In this document: one piece after another, positions 39,849 through 50,391 of the stretch
Layout of the letters: each line of letters opens with the position of its first letter
How positions within the stretch are numbered: position 1 is the stretch's first letter
Origin: Brockia lithotrophica
Lineage (GTDB): Bacteria > Bacillota > Bacilli > Thermicanales > DSM-22653
DNA: 64,000 bases
Reading direction: 5' to 3'
Assembly (NCBI RefSeq): GCF_003633725.1
Contig: NZ_RBIJ01000003.1
Span: 181,074 to 245,073 of the forward strand
Notes under the pieces: generated by a model
What the model was told of the DNA's origin: nothing
Database searches by the model: none
The model's input: only the letters and a program-made list of their open reading frames with translations
Translations under genes and position numbers: made by a program

Positions 39849-40150
39849 CTATTTCCGGCTACGCATCTCGAGGATGGCGAACTTGAGATGCTCGCCTTCG
39901 TCAGCCCTGTGGATCACCGGATGGTCCTTTCCGGCCATGCGAAACTCGACGAGCAGGAGGATCTTCAGCGTGTCGAGGGCGGCATCGACGATGACAGTCC
40001 GGTTTTCGCGCTGGTCGAAGAAATAACCCGTCTTCTGCCCCTTGGCCAAAAGACGCCCTGGCGGTTTTAGACGCGCACAAGATCCCCGAGTTGGAGATAG
40101 CCCTCTACGCGGGCCGCTTCGATCCGGCATAGATCCACGGATGATGCCCC
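39849..40150 (-). pseudogene. Internally deleted rlmI-type 23S rRNA methyltransferase
   Basis: Three separate pieces of an RlmI-like SAM-dependent rRNA methyltransferase lie end to end in different frames. They are an N-terminal HPWIYAGS / ARVEGYLQLGDLVRV (PUA domain), the conserved LLAKGQKTGYFFDQREN from mid-protein, and the C-terminus EFRMAGKDHPVIHRADEGEH. The intervening catalytic domain is missing and the frames do not match. The remnant is about 300 bases compared with about 1.2 kb for the family, so the gene is dead. Confidence 0.75.
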
Positions 40151-41337
40151 CGCTCGAGTCGCAACCGTTGATTGCACTGATGAAAAAGACGCGACCCACC
40201 GCCATGCCCCTTTTGCGGATGGGCGGGGCTCCACCACATTTAAACGTGTTCGGCACCGGCGCTGCCTACCCTCCTGGCTTGTTGCCGGCTGAACGATAAC
40301 CCCGAAGTCCGGATTGCCCACGCGCCATTGCTGATCAACCTGTATTACCTGTATTGTCCCGTGTCCGCGCTCCGACCCCGATTTCACGGCACTCGGCGTG
40401 CCGAGGCAAGTCATGTCGCTTCAATCAACGGGGATCCGAGGAGACGATCCCACATTAAGCCCACATCAGCCTTTGCCCACACGTTCACGTCGTCGTATCC
40501 GTGCTCCCGCTGCTGCCGCACTTCCCGAGGCGACGGCCACCCAACATCATTGTTTTCCTATCTGCAGGCGAACCGCCCCCTTTTCAGCCCGCCGAAAAAA
40601 GGGGCGCTCTATTTCCTTACCCCCAATGTTTTTCACGGGTGAGCATCCCGAAACCGCACGCCAGCCAACGGCAGGTGATACCACCCCGCACGCCCCTTTC
40701 CTCGGCGAACGCGCACAGGGCCGTCTTCCCGACCGTCTCGTCCGATTCCAGATTTCCTAGAAAACACCCCCTTCCCGCAGCGATCTTCTATTCCCCAGAA
40801 ATTCCCAGAAATTCCGCGAAGTCGTAGGCGTTGGAATGCTTCCGGTAGATCACGCCACCGGCGAACACCTTGCGCTTCGTTTTTCTCAAATCGATTGCGC
40901 AAAATAGGGAGACACTACACCTACGACAAAACCATCGAACACTTCCTCCTTTCACCGCCTCAGACACGCCGATGGATATCGCTTCCTTGAATCTCTGGGC
41001 GGCCAGCGGGCACTGACTCCATTTCCGTCAACCTTAGCCTCTTGCCGGTTCCATGGAGCATGTCGATAGAGCGCCGTCCCTTTTCCTAACCTTTCAGACC
41101 CCGACAAAAACTCACGCCTGATCCGCCTGCGTCCGCGTCTGCCTCATCTTCCCCAACCCGCTGCGCCCAAGACCAGCCGTCCTCGCCAGACACCTTAGAG
41201 TCATACCCGGCAGCGCGGCGTGGAAGGTAATCGGCGCAACGGACGGCTTCGGCTTGGCCGTTGGCTCGATGACGCGCAGGTTAGGCAAATCATACCAGCG
41301 CGCTAACGTTACGTTTCCCGTCGGCCTTCTCGATGTC
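40151..41337. other. Region of about 1.2 kb without a supportable gene
   Basis: Short open frames exist on both strands, but none has a credible start, a ribosome site and a recognisable family. On the minus strand a frame ending RKVFAGGVIYRKHSNAYDF, with a stop near 40795, looks protein-like. It is preceded at about 40950 by AAAGGAGG and an ATG that hits a stop after four codons, so it may be another gene remnant. No IS ends, tRNA or CRISPR are visible. Confidence 0.5.
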
Positions 41338-41379
41338 GAAAAAGCCCCCTGTGAGTGAAAGCTCACAGGGGGCTTTTTC
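41338..41379. terminator. Strong bidirectional terminator downstream of hisF
   Basis: A perfect 18-bp inverted repeat (GAAAAAGCCCCCTGTGAG and its complement) with a 6-base loop, giving T5 on both strands. It closes the hisH-hisF transcript and marks the first intact element of the second half. Confidence 0.92.
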
Positions 41380-41409
41380 GAACTGAAAACGTCCTTACAT
41401 TCTAATCGG

Positions 41410-42186
41410 TCATCTCAGCCAGCGCACCGGGATCCCCTTCTTCGCCAAGTAAGCTTTGGCCTCGGCCACCGTATGCTGGCCAGAATGGAAGATCGAGGCA
41501 ACCAGCGCCGCATCGGCCTTTCCTTCTGAAAGCACTGCCACAAGATGCTCCATGGTGCCGGCGCCACCCGAGGCGATCACAGGGATGCCGACCCGATCGG
41601 CCAGCCGGCGATGCAGTTCCACGTCATATCCAGCCCGGGTCCCGTCAGCATCCAGCGACGTGACCAGGAGCTCACCTGCACCAAGCCGCTCGGCCTGCTC
41701 AGCCCAACGCAAGACGTCCAGTCCGGTGGGCGTCCGTCCTCCGTGCACGTAAACCTCCCACCAGCCGTCGGGGCGCCGCTTGGCGTCAATCGCCACCACA
41801 ATGCACTGGCTCCCGAAGGCTTCTGCCCCCGCTTGAATCAACTCCGGATTTTGCACCGCCGCTGTGTTGATGCTGACTTTGTCGGCACCGGCCCGGAGCA
41901 CGGCCCTCATGTCCTCCGTGGAACGGATGCCCCCGCCTACGGTGAGCGGGATGAACACCTCTTCCGCCGCCCGAGCGATCACATCTAGCATGATCTGGCG
42001 ACCCTCCACCGAAGCCGAAATGTCAAGAAACACCACCTCATCGGCGCCCTCTTGATCATATCTTCTCGCCAGCTCGACCGGGTCGCCAGCGTCCCAGCGG
42101 TTTTCATGAAAGCGCACGTTTTTGACCACTCGGCCATGATCGATATCCAAGCAAGGAATGATGCGCTTTGCTGGAACTCCGTTCAT
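41410..42186 (-). CDS. hisF: Imidazole glycerol phosphate synthase cyclase subunit HisF
   Basis: With HisH, converts PRFAR plus glutamine-derived ammonia into IGP and AICAR. A complete TIM barrel of 258 residues: [16 protein letters not shown] (first catalytic Asp), [23 protein letters not shown] (second Asp), [15 protein letters not shown] and [13 protein letters not shown]. The ATG at 42186 follows GAGGGGACAGG. It follows hisH by 34 bases. No other his gene is present, so only the glutamine-using step of the pathway is encoded here. AICAR from this step feeds purine synthesis. Confidence 0.97.
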   Translation of the reverse strand: MNGVPAKRIIPCLDIDHGRVVKNVRFHENRWDAGDPVELARRYDQEGADEVVFLDISASVEGRQIMLDVIARAAEEVFIPLTVGGGIRSTEDMRAVLRAGADKVSINTAAVQNPELIQAGAEAFGSQCIVVAIDAKRRPDGWWEVYVHGGRTPTGLDVLRWAEQAERLGAGELLVTSLDADGTRAGYDVELHRRLADRVGIPVIASGGAGTMEHLVAVLSEGKADAALVASIFHSGQHTVAEAKAYLAKKGIPVRWLR

Positions 42187-42220
42187 TCCTGTCCCCTCTC
42201 ATCTTCTCCTCACGTTCTCC

Positions 42221-42856
42221 TCACGCGGAAGACGACGGTGGGCGCCGCTTCTTGAGGGTGCGCAGCCAGTTACCCAAGAGCTGAAGCCCGGCTGTCGAAG
42301 ACTTCTCCGGGTGAAACTGTACCCCCACCACGTTTCCGCGGGCAACAATGGAGGGAAAGGTGCGCCCATATTCCGTCACGGCGATGACGTCGCTCTCTTC
42401 CTGAGCTTCAACCGCATAGGTGTGTACAAAATAAAACCACGTACCTGGTTCCAGCCCTTCCCATATAGGATGGGGGCGGAGAAACATGACCGTGTTCCAC
42501 CCGATATGAGGTAACTTGACTTCCGCCGGCAGGCGAGTCACCTGTCCGGGCAGAATTCCCAAACCTAAAGTTAATTTATGCTCTTCACTCTTTTCAAATA
42601 AAAGCTGCATCCCTAAGCAAATGCCCAGAAGAGGTGTTTTACGAGTCACCAGCTCCCTTAAGGGGGCCACAAGGCCGTGACGCTTGAGGTGATCCATCGC
42701 GGCGGGAAACGATCCCACGCCCGGCAAGACGATCCCGTCGGCGGCCTCCAGTTCCTCCGGCGAGACGGTCAAGCAAGCGTCGGCCCCGAGCCGTATAAGC
42801 GCTTTTTGCACACTTCGAAGATTGCCAAGGCCGGTATCCACGATCGCGATGCGCAT
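42221..42856 (-). CDS. hisH: Imidazole glycerol phosphate synthase glutaminase subunit HisH
   Basis: A class I glutamine amidotransferase that supplies ammonia to HisF. The triad is complete: Cys80 in LLGICLGMQLLFE, and His182 and Glu184 in VGVQFHPEKS. Other motifs are IVDTGLGNLRSV and GIVLPGVGSFPAAM. The ATG at 42856 has AAGGAGA 11 bases upstream. A short minus-strand leader with TAAAAT at about 42955 may hold its promoter. It is the first gene of a hisH-hisF pair. Confidence 0.97.
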   Translation of the reverse strand: MRIAIVDTGLGNLRSVQKALIRLGADACLTVSPEELEAADGIVLPGVGSFPAAMDHLKRHGLVAPLRELVTRKTPLLGICLGMQLLFEKSEEHKLTLGLGILPGQVTRLPAEVKLPHIGWNTVMFLRPHPIWEGLEPGTWFYFVHTYAVEAQEESDVIAVTEYGRTFPSIVARGNVVGVQFHPEKSSTAGLQLLGNWLRTLKKRRPPSSSA

Positions 42857-42988
42857 AGCTGAACGGCTCTCCTTCCGCGAAGCTTAATCTCGAAGGCAAA
42901 AGCCCGGGGCTCGTTCTTCAGACCTCCTAAAAAGAGGGGGACCGTGTCTATTTTATCATGTCATAAAAACGAACCATCTTCCAAAGGA

Positions 42989-43645
42989 TTACGGATCATG
43001 GGAAGCGTACTCGATAATGCTCTGCGCGATCTCGCGCAACGGCTTTCGCTGCCGCATGGCGGTGTCCCTTAAGAGTTTGTAGGCCAACGATTCGGACAGG
43101 TCAAACCGATCCATGAGGATCCCCTTGGCCCGCTCGATGAGTTTGCGATCCTCTAGCTTGCGGAGTGCCTCTTCGGCCCTCCGCTTGGCTGCATGCAGGC
43201 GTTCGGCAGTAGTCATCAAAACCCGACAGACGGCAACCATCTGCCAGCGAGGGACGTCCCTCGGGAGCACGGTCCAGACAGGCCAGTCCTCAGAGCCCAA
43301 ATGCTCCCACAGATTCTCAAGGCCACGGGCGGGAATACCAGAAGCTCCCGGCACGTGCCCGGCAATGGCATCGCCAGTTCTCTCCGCCTCAGACGACACC
43401 GGATCCGAAATCCAAAGCACCGGCCGCCCCGTCACTCGGCCTAAGGTTCGCGTACGTTCGACCACGTTGTCGACGCCTTCCATACGCAGGACAAACAGAT
43501 TCGCCTCCTGCCGCATAAGCCATTCTTCAGACGGCCAATCCAGCTGCACCTGAATCAACCACCCCGTTTCCACCAAGCTCCGAGGCAATCGGGCAGCGGG
43601 ATCCACAAGATCAAAGCCGAGCGCGACGACTTTCGGCTGGGTCAT
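42989..43645 (-). CDS. ANTAR-domain RNA-binding antitermination regulator
   Basis: A C-terminal ANTAR domain (RKLIERAKGILMDRF ... LAYKLLRDTAMRQRKPLREI) follows a coiled segment and a degenerate receiver-like N-terminal domain that lacks an obvious phospho-acceptor Asp pocket. ANTAR proteins bind paired hexaloop hairpins in leader RNA and prevent termination; several Bacillota use one next to glnA for nitrogen control. I chose the ATG at 43645 (AAAGGTGA upstream) over a GTG 9 bases earlier. It sits immediately downstream of glnA and is the best candidate regulator of this island. Confidence 0.85.
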   Translation of the reverse strand: MTQPKVVALGFDLVDPAARLPRSLVETGWLIQVQLDWPSEEWLMRQEANLFVLRMEGVDNVVERTRTLGRVTGRPVLWISDPVSSEAERTGDAIAGHVPGASGIPARGLENLWEHLGSEDWPVWTVLPRDVPRWQMVAVCRVLMTTAERLHAAKRRAEEALRKLEDRKLIERAKGILMDRFDLSESLAYKLLRDTAMRQRKPLREIAQSIIEYASHDP

Positions 43646-43797
43646 CGCGATCACCTTTCCCCGTGTCCACTAAAAAACATTGGTCCGTCACCTTCGTCTC
43701 ACATTCCATCGATGACCCTGGCAACGGTCTTCGTCGGCGGTGCGTCCATCGGTACCCTTTGACTGACGCTGTGACCACCCTGTGCACAAAACAAACG

Positions 43798-43846
43798 GAG
43801 GCCGGTACCATGCGGGTTCCTGAAACAGGCTCCGGGGACCGGCCTC
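43798..43846 (-). terminator. Hairpin terminator between glnA and the ANTAR gene
   Basis: GAGGCCGGT/ACCGGCCTC, a 9-bp stem, encloses an imperfect inner hairpin (CCTGTTTCAGG). It is followed on the minus strand by TTTGTTTTG. It lies 27 bases after the glnA stop; partial read-through into the ANTAR gene is possible. Confidence 0.75.
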
Positions 43847-43873
43847 TTTGCTGAACACTTCAAGACGAACGTC

Positions 43874-45226
43874 TCAATACTTCATGAGGTACTCCTGCAA
43901 CTCCCACGGAGTAACCTGGGTTTGATAAACTTCCCACTCGATCTTCTTCGCCTCAAGGTAATGAGATGCCACATGACGCCCCAGCGCCTCTAGGATCACG
44001 GGATCCTGCTCGAGAGCCTGAATGGCTTCCGCGAGAGAACCCGGCAGGCTAGCAATGCCCCGCTCTTTCCGTTCAGCGGCGCTCATCCGGTAGATATTCC
44101 CTTCCACAGGCTCAGGGGGCATGAGACCGCGCTTGATCCCGTCCAACCCCGCCTTGAGTGTGACCGCAAGAGCCAGATAAGGATTAGCGGAAGGATCGGG
44201 TGAACGCAGTTCAATCCGAGTACTAAGCTTCCGCTTGGCAGGAATACGAATCATCGGGCTACGATTGCGGTGTGCCCACGTCACATAGATCGGGGCCTCA
44301 TGCCCTGGAACTAAACGCTTGTACGAGTTGACCAGCGGATTGGTCACAGCGGTGATTGCCGGAGCATGTTCCATAATTCCGGCAATAAACTGTTTCGCCA
44401 CCTCGCTCAGCTGATCCGGCGTTTCGGGATCGTAAAAGGCGTTTTCGCCGCCACGAAAGAGCGACAGATGTAGGTGCATGCCCGATCCATTTACGCCGTA
44501 GAGTGGTTTTGGCATAAAGGTTGCATGAAGTCCGTGCTTTAAGGCTATGGTACGCACTACAAAACGAAAAGTGACGATGTTATCTGCCGTCGTTACAGCA
44601 TCCGCGTACTTAAAATCGATTTCATGTTGGGATGGCGCCACCTCGTGGTGAGCGGCCTCGACCTCGAAGCCCATCTCTTGCAAGGTTAGCACGATTTGAG
44701 CTCGCACTTCCTCACTCATGTCGACCGGCGCCAGGTCAAAATAACCGGCACGGTCGGTGCTCACCGGGTGCCCCTGCTCAGCTTCCATACGCTTGAACAA
44801 GAAAAACTCCGGCTCCGGACCGACGTTCATAATGTAACCCATCTCGGCGGCCTCGGCCGTCACCCGTTTAAGGACATAACGGGGATCGCCCTCAAAGGGA
44901 GTGCCGTCGGGGTTATAGATGTCGCAAATAAGGCGCGCCGTCCGTCGACCTTCAAACGTCTTCCACGGCAAAATGACAAACGTATCGGGATCAGGCCGCA
45001 GGTACATATCGGATTCTTCAATGCGAACAAACCCTTCAATCGACGAACCATCAAACATCAATTCGCCTGCCAACGCTTTGTCAATCTGATCCGCCGGAAT
45101 TTCAACATGTTTGACCATTCCCAGGATATCCGTGAACTGCAGACTGATGGTGCCGATGTTCATGTCGCGAATTGCCGCTTTAATATCCTCGACTGTTTTG
45201 ACGGCGACGGGCTTCATAGACGACAT
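43874..45226 (-). CDS. glnA: Glutamine synthetase type I GlnA
   Basis: Makes glutamine from glutamate, ammonia and ATP; it is the entry enzyme for every other glutamine user in this half. It is the short GSI-alpha form (450 residues) with [52 protein letters not shown] and [19 protein letters not shown]. No adenylylation-type Tyr loop is obvious near the C-terminus. The ATG at 45226 has AAGGAGGAG 8 bases upstream. It has its own strong promoter and a leader hairpin, and the ANTAR regulator gene follows. Confidence 0.98.
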   Translation of the reverse strand: MSSMKPVAVKTVEDIKAAIRDMNIGTISLQFTDILGMVKHVEIPADQIDKALAGELMFDGSSIEGFVRIEESDMYLRPDPDTFVILPWKTFEGRRTARLICDIYNPDGTPFEGDPRYVLKRVTAEAAEMGYIMNVGPEPEFFLFKRMEAEQGHPVSTDRAGYFDLAPVDMSEEVRAQIVLTLQEMGFEVEAAHHEVAPSQHEIDFKYADAVTTADNIVTFRFVVRTIALKHGLHATFMPKPLYGVNGSGMHLHLSLFRGGENAFYDPETPDQLSEVAKQFIAGIMEHAPAITAVTNPLVNSYKRLVPGHEAPIYVTWAHRNRSPMIRIPAKRKLSTRIELRSPDPSANPYLALAVTLKAGLDGIKRGLMPPEPVEGNIYRMSAAERKERGIASLPGSLAEAIQALEQDPVILEALGRHVASHYLEAKKIEWEVYQTQVTPWELQEYLMKY

Positions 45227-45355
45227 GCGGACATCTCCTCCTTGTTTGTGATTGCCTAGTCCTTAAGCCTCGAAAAGTAGCAGCTATTCTGCCTTCGCCC
45301 CCATCGCACCACCTCCCCGGCGAGAGGCGCTGGACGGCTTAAACAACGAAAATAC

Positions 45356-45379
45356 CCCCCGCGAGTCCAATCGCGGGGG
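45356..45379 (-). promoter_or_regulatory. Attenuator-like hexaloop hairpin in the glnA leader
   Basis: On the glnA transcript, CCCCCGCGA and TCGCGGGGG form a 9-bp stem closed by the 6-base loop TTGGAC, about 20 bases after the predicted start, followed by GTATTTTCG. It could terminate transcription or be one arm of an ANTAR-type two-hairpin element. The loop has G at position 4 but not the usual A at position 1. Confidence 0.55.
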
Positions 45380-45405
45380 CGCCGTTGCCCACATAGCTAT
45401 ATTAG

Positions 45406-45434
45406 AGTATACACCGGCCCCATGGCACTGTCAA
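45406..45434 (-). promoter_or_regulatory. Sigma-A promoter of glnA
   Basis: TTGACA, a 17-base spacer, then TATACT on the minus strand; consensus -35 and near-consensus -10. It lies between the nadE stop and the glnA leader hairpin. Confidence 0.9.
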
Positions 45435-45451
45435 TAACCCCCGAACGGTCA

Positions 45452-47266
45452 TCAACGCTCACGGAAATGATTGGTAATGGGATAACGTCTGTCACGCCCA
45501 AAAGCGCGTGGTGTCAGTTTCGGACCAGGCGCCCCCTGGTGGCGTTTGTATTCGCTACGACGCACCCGTTCGGCGACCTGTTGAACGATTGCTTCCGGAT
45601 ATTCGCGGGTGACAACGGCCGATACGGGTAGATCTTGTTCCATGTAGAGCTCCAAAACAGCATCCAAGACGGGGTAAGGCGGCAACTCGTCTTCGTCCTT
45701 CTGCCCGGGGCGCAGCTCGGCAGAAGGAGCCTTTCTCAGCACCGACAACGGGATCACCGGCCGACCCTCCCGGCGGTTCCGGTACTCCGCCAGGCGATAG
45801 ACAAAGGTTTTGGGAACGTCCTTGAGTGGACAAAAGCCACCCGCCATGTCCCCGTAAAGCGTCACGTAGCCCACCGCCAATTCACTTTTGTTGCCGGTCG
45901 CCAGAACCAGCCAGCCGAACTTGTTGGACAAAGCCATCAGCAGGCTCCCCCGGATGCGAGCCTGCAGATTTTCTTCCGCCACGTCGCCCGAAAGCGAGAC
46001 AAAAGCGGAATTGTCGAAGGTGGGCGCGAGGGTGCGGCGATAGGCGTCAAAAATTTCCCCAATGGGTATAGTGAGCAGACGAATCCCCAAGTGGGCTGCC
46101 AGTTCCTCCGCATCGCGCATGCTGGCCTCAGAGGTGAAAGGCGAAGGCATCCGAACCCCGATCACCTGCTCGGGGCCCAAAGCGTCAGCGGCGATCGCCG
46201 CCACCAAAGAAGAGTCAATCCCGCCGCTTAAGCCCAGCACTGCCTGAGAAAATCCGTTCTTGCGCGCATAATCCCTCACCGACAGGACGAGGGCAGCATA
46301 GACCTCGGCCTCCCCTTCCAGCACCGGAACCTCCCGTCGATCAAGCGGGGACTTCCCTCGAGCAGCGCCTCCGGCCTCCGAGAGGCGGACGCCGAATCCC
46401 GGATCTTCCGCTTCTGCAACGCTTTCCCCTTCGCCATCGAGGTTTACCGTCCAAAGCGAACTTGCCTGCTCTGCGCCGGGCGGCACGTGACGCCAGCGGG
46501 GTTCGTGCAAACGCCTCGGGAAGGCTTCTCCGAAGTCCAGATAACACAACACCAGATCTTCTTCGAAAGCTTTTCCACGGGCCACCACCTCTCCGCCCGC
46601 ATCGATCACGAGGCTACGACCGTCAAAGATCAGCTCGTCCTGACCCCCGACCAGATTGGCAAAAACGATAGCCACGCCATAGTCGCTGGCTCGGGTACGC
46701 AGCATGCTTTCCCGAATCGCGGACTTGCCGGCATGAAAGGGAGAGGCTGAAAGATTCAAAATCACCTCGGCGCCGCCATTCCTCACCTGCTCGCGGTAAG
46801 GCCCGACCGGGGCCCACAGATCCTCGCATATCGTGACGCCCATGGTGATGCCTGCCAATCGAACCACCAGAACCCGGTCTCCAGGGCTGAAATACCGCTT
46901 TTCATCAAATACCCCGTAATTCGGGAGAAAACGTTTCCGTGCCACCGCCCGCACGGACCCGTTACGGATCACGGCGGCAGCGTTGTAAAGGTCGCCTTCT
47001 CGATCGACAAATCCCACCAGTGCCGTCAGCTTCGGCGGAATCCGCTCGGCCACCCACTTCAGCCACCGCAAGTTGGCCTCGACAAAGGCGCTGCGAAAGA
47101 CAAGATCTTCCGGAGGATAACCCGTCAGGGCAAGTTCAGGAAAGACGATCAGGTCAGCCCCCATCCTCCACGCCTGCTCCGCATAACCCGTGATCTTTTC
47201 GGCGTTTCCGGCGAGTTCCCCGACGGTGACGTTAATCTGGGCGATGCCGATGCGCAGCTGTCCCAC
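45452..47266 (-). CDS. nadE: Glutamine-dependent NAD+ synthetase NadE
   Basis: Amidates deamido-NAD+ to NAD+ with glutamine-derived ammonia. The N-terminal nitrilase-type glutaminase is complete: Glu44 in VFPELALTGYP, Lys111 in ARKRFLPNYGVF and Cys147 in TICEDLW. The C-terminal synthetase has VLGLSGGIDSSLVAAIAAD and LVLATGNKSELAVGYVTLYG. I chose GTG at 47266 because AAAGGAGGT is 5-7 bases upstream; this gives 604 residues. It lies 104 bases after purL and probably shares its transcript. Confidence 0.96.
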   Translation of the reverse strand: MGQLRIGIAQINVTVGELAGNAEKITGYAEQAWRMGADLIVFPELALTGYPPEDLVFRSAFVEANLRWLKWVAERIPPKLTALVGFVDREGDLYNAAAVIRNGSVRAVARKRFLPNYGVFDEKRYFSPGDRVLVVRLAGITMGVTICEDLWAPVGPYREQVRNGGAEVILNLSASPFHAGKSAIRESMLRTRASDYGVAIVFANLVGGQDELIFDGRSLVIDAGGEVVARGKAFEEDLVLCYLDFGEAFPRRLHEPRWRHVPPGAEQASSLWTVNLDGEGESVAEAEDPGFGVRLSEAGGAARGKSPLDRREVPVLEGEAEVYAALVLSVRDYARKNGFSQAVLGLSGGIDSSLVAAIAADALGPEQVIGVRMPSPFTSEASMRDAEELAAHLGIRLLTIPIGEIFDAYRRTLAPTFDNSAFVSLSGDVAEENLQARIRGSLLMALSNKFGWLVLATGNKSELAVGYVTLYGDMAGGFCPLKDVPKTFVYRLAEYRNRREGRPVIPLSVLRKAPSAELRPGQKDEDELPPYPVLDAVLELYMEQDLPVSAVVTREYPEAIVQQVAERVRRSEYKRHQGAPGPKLTPRAFGRDRRYPITNHFRER

Positions 47267-47370
47267 AGAATACCTCCTTTCCATTTTCATCCGGGAAACC
47301 GCACCACCGAAAGGCCACGCCGGGCTCTATCTGCCCCTTTACGGCCCAAATCGGCCGCCCGGCAGAGAGG

Positions 47371-49632
47371 TTAAGTGCCGGAAACCAACCATCGTTCCAA
47401 CCCCTCCTGCCATTCCCGTCGAAGCGACTCAACGGGAAGATCGATAAGCGACCGCCGGAGTGCCGCCCCCTCTTCCGGCGACGGCTGCAGGACGGCCAGA
47501 CGGAACCGGCCGTCGGCCGTGACTTCCCCCAACAAGCGGATCGGGACATCGTGCTCGAGCGCCAGTTTTTGCAACCGCTCCACATCCTCTCGTCCAACCG
47601 TGACCAAAACCCGAGACTGCGTTTCCCCAAAAAGCTGGCCGTCCGCCCGTCCCGGCCCGAGGGGCACGGTCACGCGGCATCCCCCCGCTTCCGGCGAGGC
47701 CTGGATGCACATTTCCGCGAGCGCCACGGCCAGCCCTCCCTCGGTCACATCGTGGGCGGCGGTGACAATCCCCTGATGGATGGCGGCGAACACGCATTCT
47801 TGAAGCCTGCGCTCCAAATCCAGATCGAGCTCAGGGGCATCCCCCGCCACCACCCCGTGAATCACCCAACAATACTCGCTTCCGCCGAGATGCGCACCTT
47901 CCGGCTGGCCGAGGAGGACAATCACGTCCCCCGGGCGTTTGAATCCCGGCTGGACATGGCGCTCGACATCGGGAGAAACGCCGACCATGCCGATGGTGGG
48001 CGTGGGATAGATCGGCCGGCCCTCGAACTCGTTGTAGAAGGACACGTTGCCGCCGGTCACGGGCGTGCCGAGAGCCCGACACGCCTCCGCCATCCCTTCC
48101 ACGGCCTCCACAAACTGCCAGTACACTTCCGGCTTCTCCGGACTGCCAAAATTGAGGTTATTGGTAATGGCCTGCGGTTTTGCGCCGACACAGACCACGT
48201 TGCGGGCCGCTTCCGCCACCGCGATCGCCGCTCCTCGACGCGGATTCAAGTAGCAGTACCGGCCATTGCCGTCAATTTTCACCGCGACGCCCTTTTTCGT
48301 CCCCGGCAATCGCAATAGCGCCGCGTCTCCCCCCGGGCCTACCACGGTTCCCAGACGGACATGGTGATCATACTGCGAGTACACCCATTGGCGGCTGGCG
48401 ATGTTGGGCGAAGCGAGTAGCTTGCGCAACACATCTCCGTAGTCCTCAGGCTCGGGAAGGCAGGCAAAGTCAAACGCCCGAAGCAGCCGAAGATAGTCCG
48501 GTTCCCGAGCATCCGGCATATACTCCGGCGCGCCGTCAGCCAAGGACCGAACTGGAACTTCCGCCACGACCCGAGCACCTTCCTTGACCCGAAAAACGCC
48601 GTCATCCGTAACCACGCCGATCACCGCCGCCTCGAGCCCCCACTTGCGAAAGATGCGGATTGCCTCCGCTTCACGGCCCCGCTCCAGGCAGACCACCATG
48701 CGTTCTTGGGATTCTGACAGCATGACCTCCCACGGCAGCATTCCCTCTTCCCTGCGCGGCACTTGAAGGACATCGATTTCCATACCTACACCGCCCCGAT
48801 TGGCCATTTCCACGCAGGCCGAAGTGAGACCGCCGGCACCGCAATCCTGTACCCCCACGACACCCCCCACTTTGTAAAGCTCATGAATGGCCTCCATTAA
48901 AAGTTTCCCCATGAAAGGATCGCCTACCTGAACGGCCGGTCGGTCCGCTTCCGATGCCTCAGAAAGCTCTTGGGACGCGAACGCAGCCCCCCCGATGCCG
49001 TCCCGGCCCGTGCGGGCCCCCACCACCAGAATAAGGTTGCCGGGCCCTTGAGCGATAGCGCGCTGGATCTCCTCCCGTCGGGCCAGTCCCACACACATGC
49101 TGTTGACCAGACAATTGCCGCTGTACGCGGGGTCAAAGTACACCTCCCCCCCCACGGTGGGAATGCCCATGCTGTTACCATAGTGCCCAATTCCCGCTAC
49201 GACACCTGACAACAGATACCGCTGCCGAGCGTCGTCGGGCCACCCAAAACGCAAAGAGTCCAAAAGAGCGACCGGCCGTGCACCCATGGCAATCACATCC
49301 CTCAAGATACCGCCTACGGCGGTGGCAGCACCTTGAAAAGGTTCAATCGCGGATGGATGGTTGTGGGACTCTATCTTGAAAACAAGCGCCAAACCATCTC
49401 CTAAATCCACAACCCCTGCGTTCTCCCCGGGACCCTGTAGAACTTGAGGACCTTTCGTAGGCAAGCGACGAAGAACCGGTTTTGAGTGTTTGTACGCGCA
49501 ATGCTCGGACCACATGACCGCGTACATCCGCAGTACCGTTTCGCTCGGCTCGCTTCCGAGGTCCTCGCAAATTTTGAGGTATTCCTCCTGCCTCAACCCT
49601 AAAACGGCCCATAGCGGGAGGCTAGTCGACAT
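47371..49632 (-). CDS. purL: FGAM synthase subunit PurL (glutamine-dependent set)
   Basis: Second PurL of the window and the conventional one. It is small-type, 753 residues, with [65 protein letters not shown] and [14 protein letters not shown]. Its ATG lies 11 bases inside purQ behind GGGGGAGGG, so translation is coupled to the glutaminase subunit. Composition and sequence differ clearly from the PurL at 17.4-19.8 kb, so this is not a recent duplication. Confidence 0.97.
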   Translation of the reverse strand: MSTSLPLWAVLGLRQEEYLKICEDLGSEPSETVLRMYAVMWSEHCAYKHSKPVLRRLPTKGPQVLQGPGENAGVVDLGDGLALVFKIESHNHPSAIEPFQGAATAVGGILRDVIAMGARPVALLDSLRFGWPDDARQRYLLSGVVAGIGHYGNSMGIPTVGGEVYFDPAYSGNCLVNSMCVGLARREEIQRAIAQGPGNLILVVGARTGRDGIGGAAFASQELSEASEADRPAVQVGDPFMGKLLMEAIHELYKVGGVVGVQDCGAGGLTSACVEMANRGGVGMEIDVLQVPRREEGMLPWEVMLSESQERMVVCLERGREAEAIRIFRKWGLEAAVIGVVTDDGVFRVKEGARVVAEVPVRSLADGAPEYMPDAREPDYLRLLRAFDFACLPEPEDYGDVLRKLLASPNIASRQWVYSQYDHHVRLGTVVGPGGDAALLRLPGTKKGVAVKIDGNGRYCYLNPRRGAAIAVAEAARNVVCVGAKPQAITNNLNFGSPEKPEVYWQFVEAVEGMAEACRALGTPVTGGNVSFYNEFEGRPIYPTPTIGMVGVSPDVERHVQPGFKRPGDVIVLLGQPEGAHLGGSEYCWVIHGVVAGDAPELDLDLERRLQECVFAAIHQGIVTAAHDVTEGGLAVALAEMCIQASPEAGGCRVTVPLGPGRADGQLFGETQSRVLVTVGREDVERLQKLALEHDVPIRLLGEVTADGRFRLAVLQPSPEEGAALRRSLIDLPVESLRREWQEGLERWLVSGT

Positions 49633-50338
49633 GGAACACCCTCCCCCTGGTCAGGTAATGAATCATCGACGCAAAAATCCCACATCCATCTTCCGACCCG
49701 AGAATGGCCTCACAGGCCCGTTCTGGATGGGGCATAAGCCCCATCACATTGCCGGCTTTATTCATGATGCCGGCAATGTGATGCAAGGAGCCGTTGGGAT
49801 TGGCCGTTTCGGTAAGCTGACCGTCAGGGTTCGCGTAACGCAACACCACTTGTCCCCATTTTTCGATCTCGGCCAGCGTGTCGGGATCGGCATAGAAATT
49901 CCCCTCACCATGGGAAATCGGGATCCGGAGCACCTGTCCCTCCCGGTAGGCGGAGGTAAACGGGGTGTCGATGCGCTCCACCCGAACGTGGGTCCATCCG
50001 CAAACGTAGCGAAGGTGGCGGTTTCGCTGCAGCGCCCCGGGAAGCAAACCGGCCTCGGTCAGAATCTGAAAACCGTTACAAATCCCCAAAACGAGACGCC
50101 CTTTTTCCGCGATATCATAAACCGCCTCGATCACCGGTGCCCACCGCGCTATCGCTCCAGCTCTCAAGTAATCCCCATATGAAAAGCCCCCGGGCAAAAT
50201 CACGGCATCGTAACGCTCCAGATCTTGCTCTGTATGCCACACCAATTCCGCGTCTTGATGCAAAAGATAGCGTAGTACCCGCAAAACGTCGATCTCGCAA
50301 TTCGTTCCTGGAAAGACCAAAATGCCAAATTTGGCCAA
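49622..50338 (-). CDS. purQ: FGAM synthase glutaminase subunit PurQ
   Basis: Class I amidotransferase that releases ammonia for PurL. The triad is complete: Cys87 in [11 protein letters not shown], and His204 and Glu206 in [10 protein letters not shown]. The N-terminus is [17 protein letters not shown]; 238 residues. The start is a TTG at 50338 with GAGGTGAGGG just upstream. It lies 53 bases after purS and overlaps purL. Confidence 0.96.
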   Translation of the reverse strand: MAKFGILVFPGTNCEIDVLRVLRYLLHQDAELVWHTEQDLERYDAVILPGGFSYGDYLRAGAIARWAPVIEAVYDIAEKGRLVLGICNGFQILTEAGLLPGALQRNRHLRYVCGWTHVRVERIDTPFTSAYREGQVLRIPISHGEGNFYADPDTLAEIEKWGQVVLRYANPDGQLTETANPNGSLHHIAGIMNKAGNVMGLMPHPERACEAILGSEDGCGIFASMIHYLTRGRVFHVD

Positions 50339-50391
50339 AATCCCTCACCTCTTCGCGAGAAATGACCAAGCCAGTAACACTCTCTCGATAT

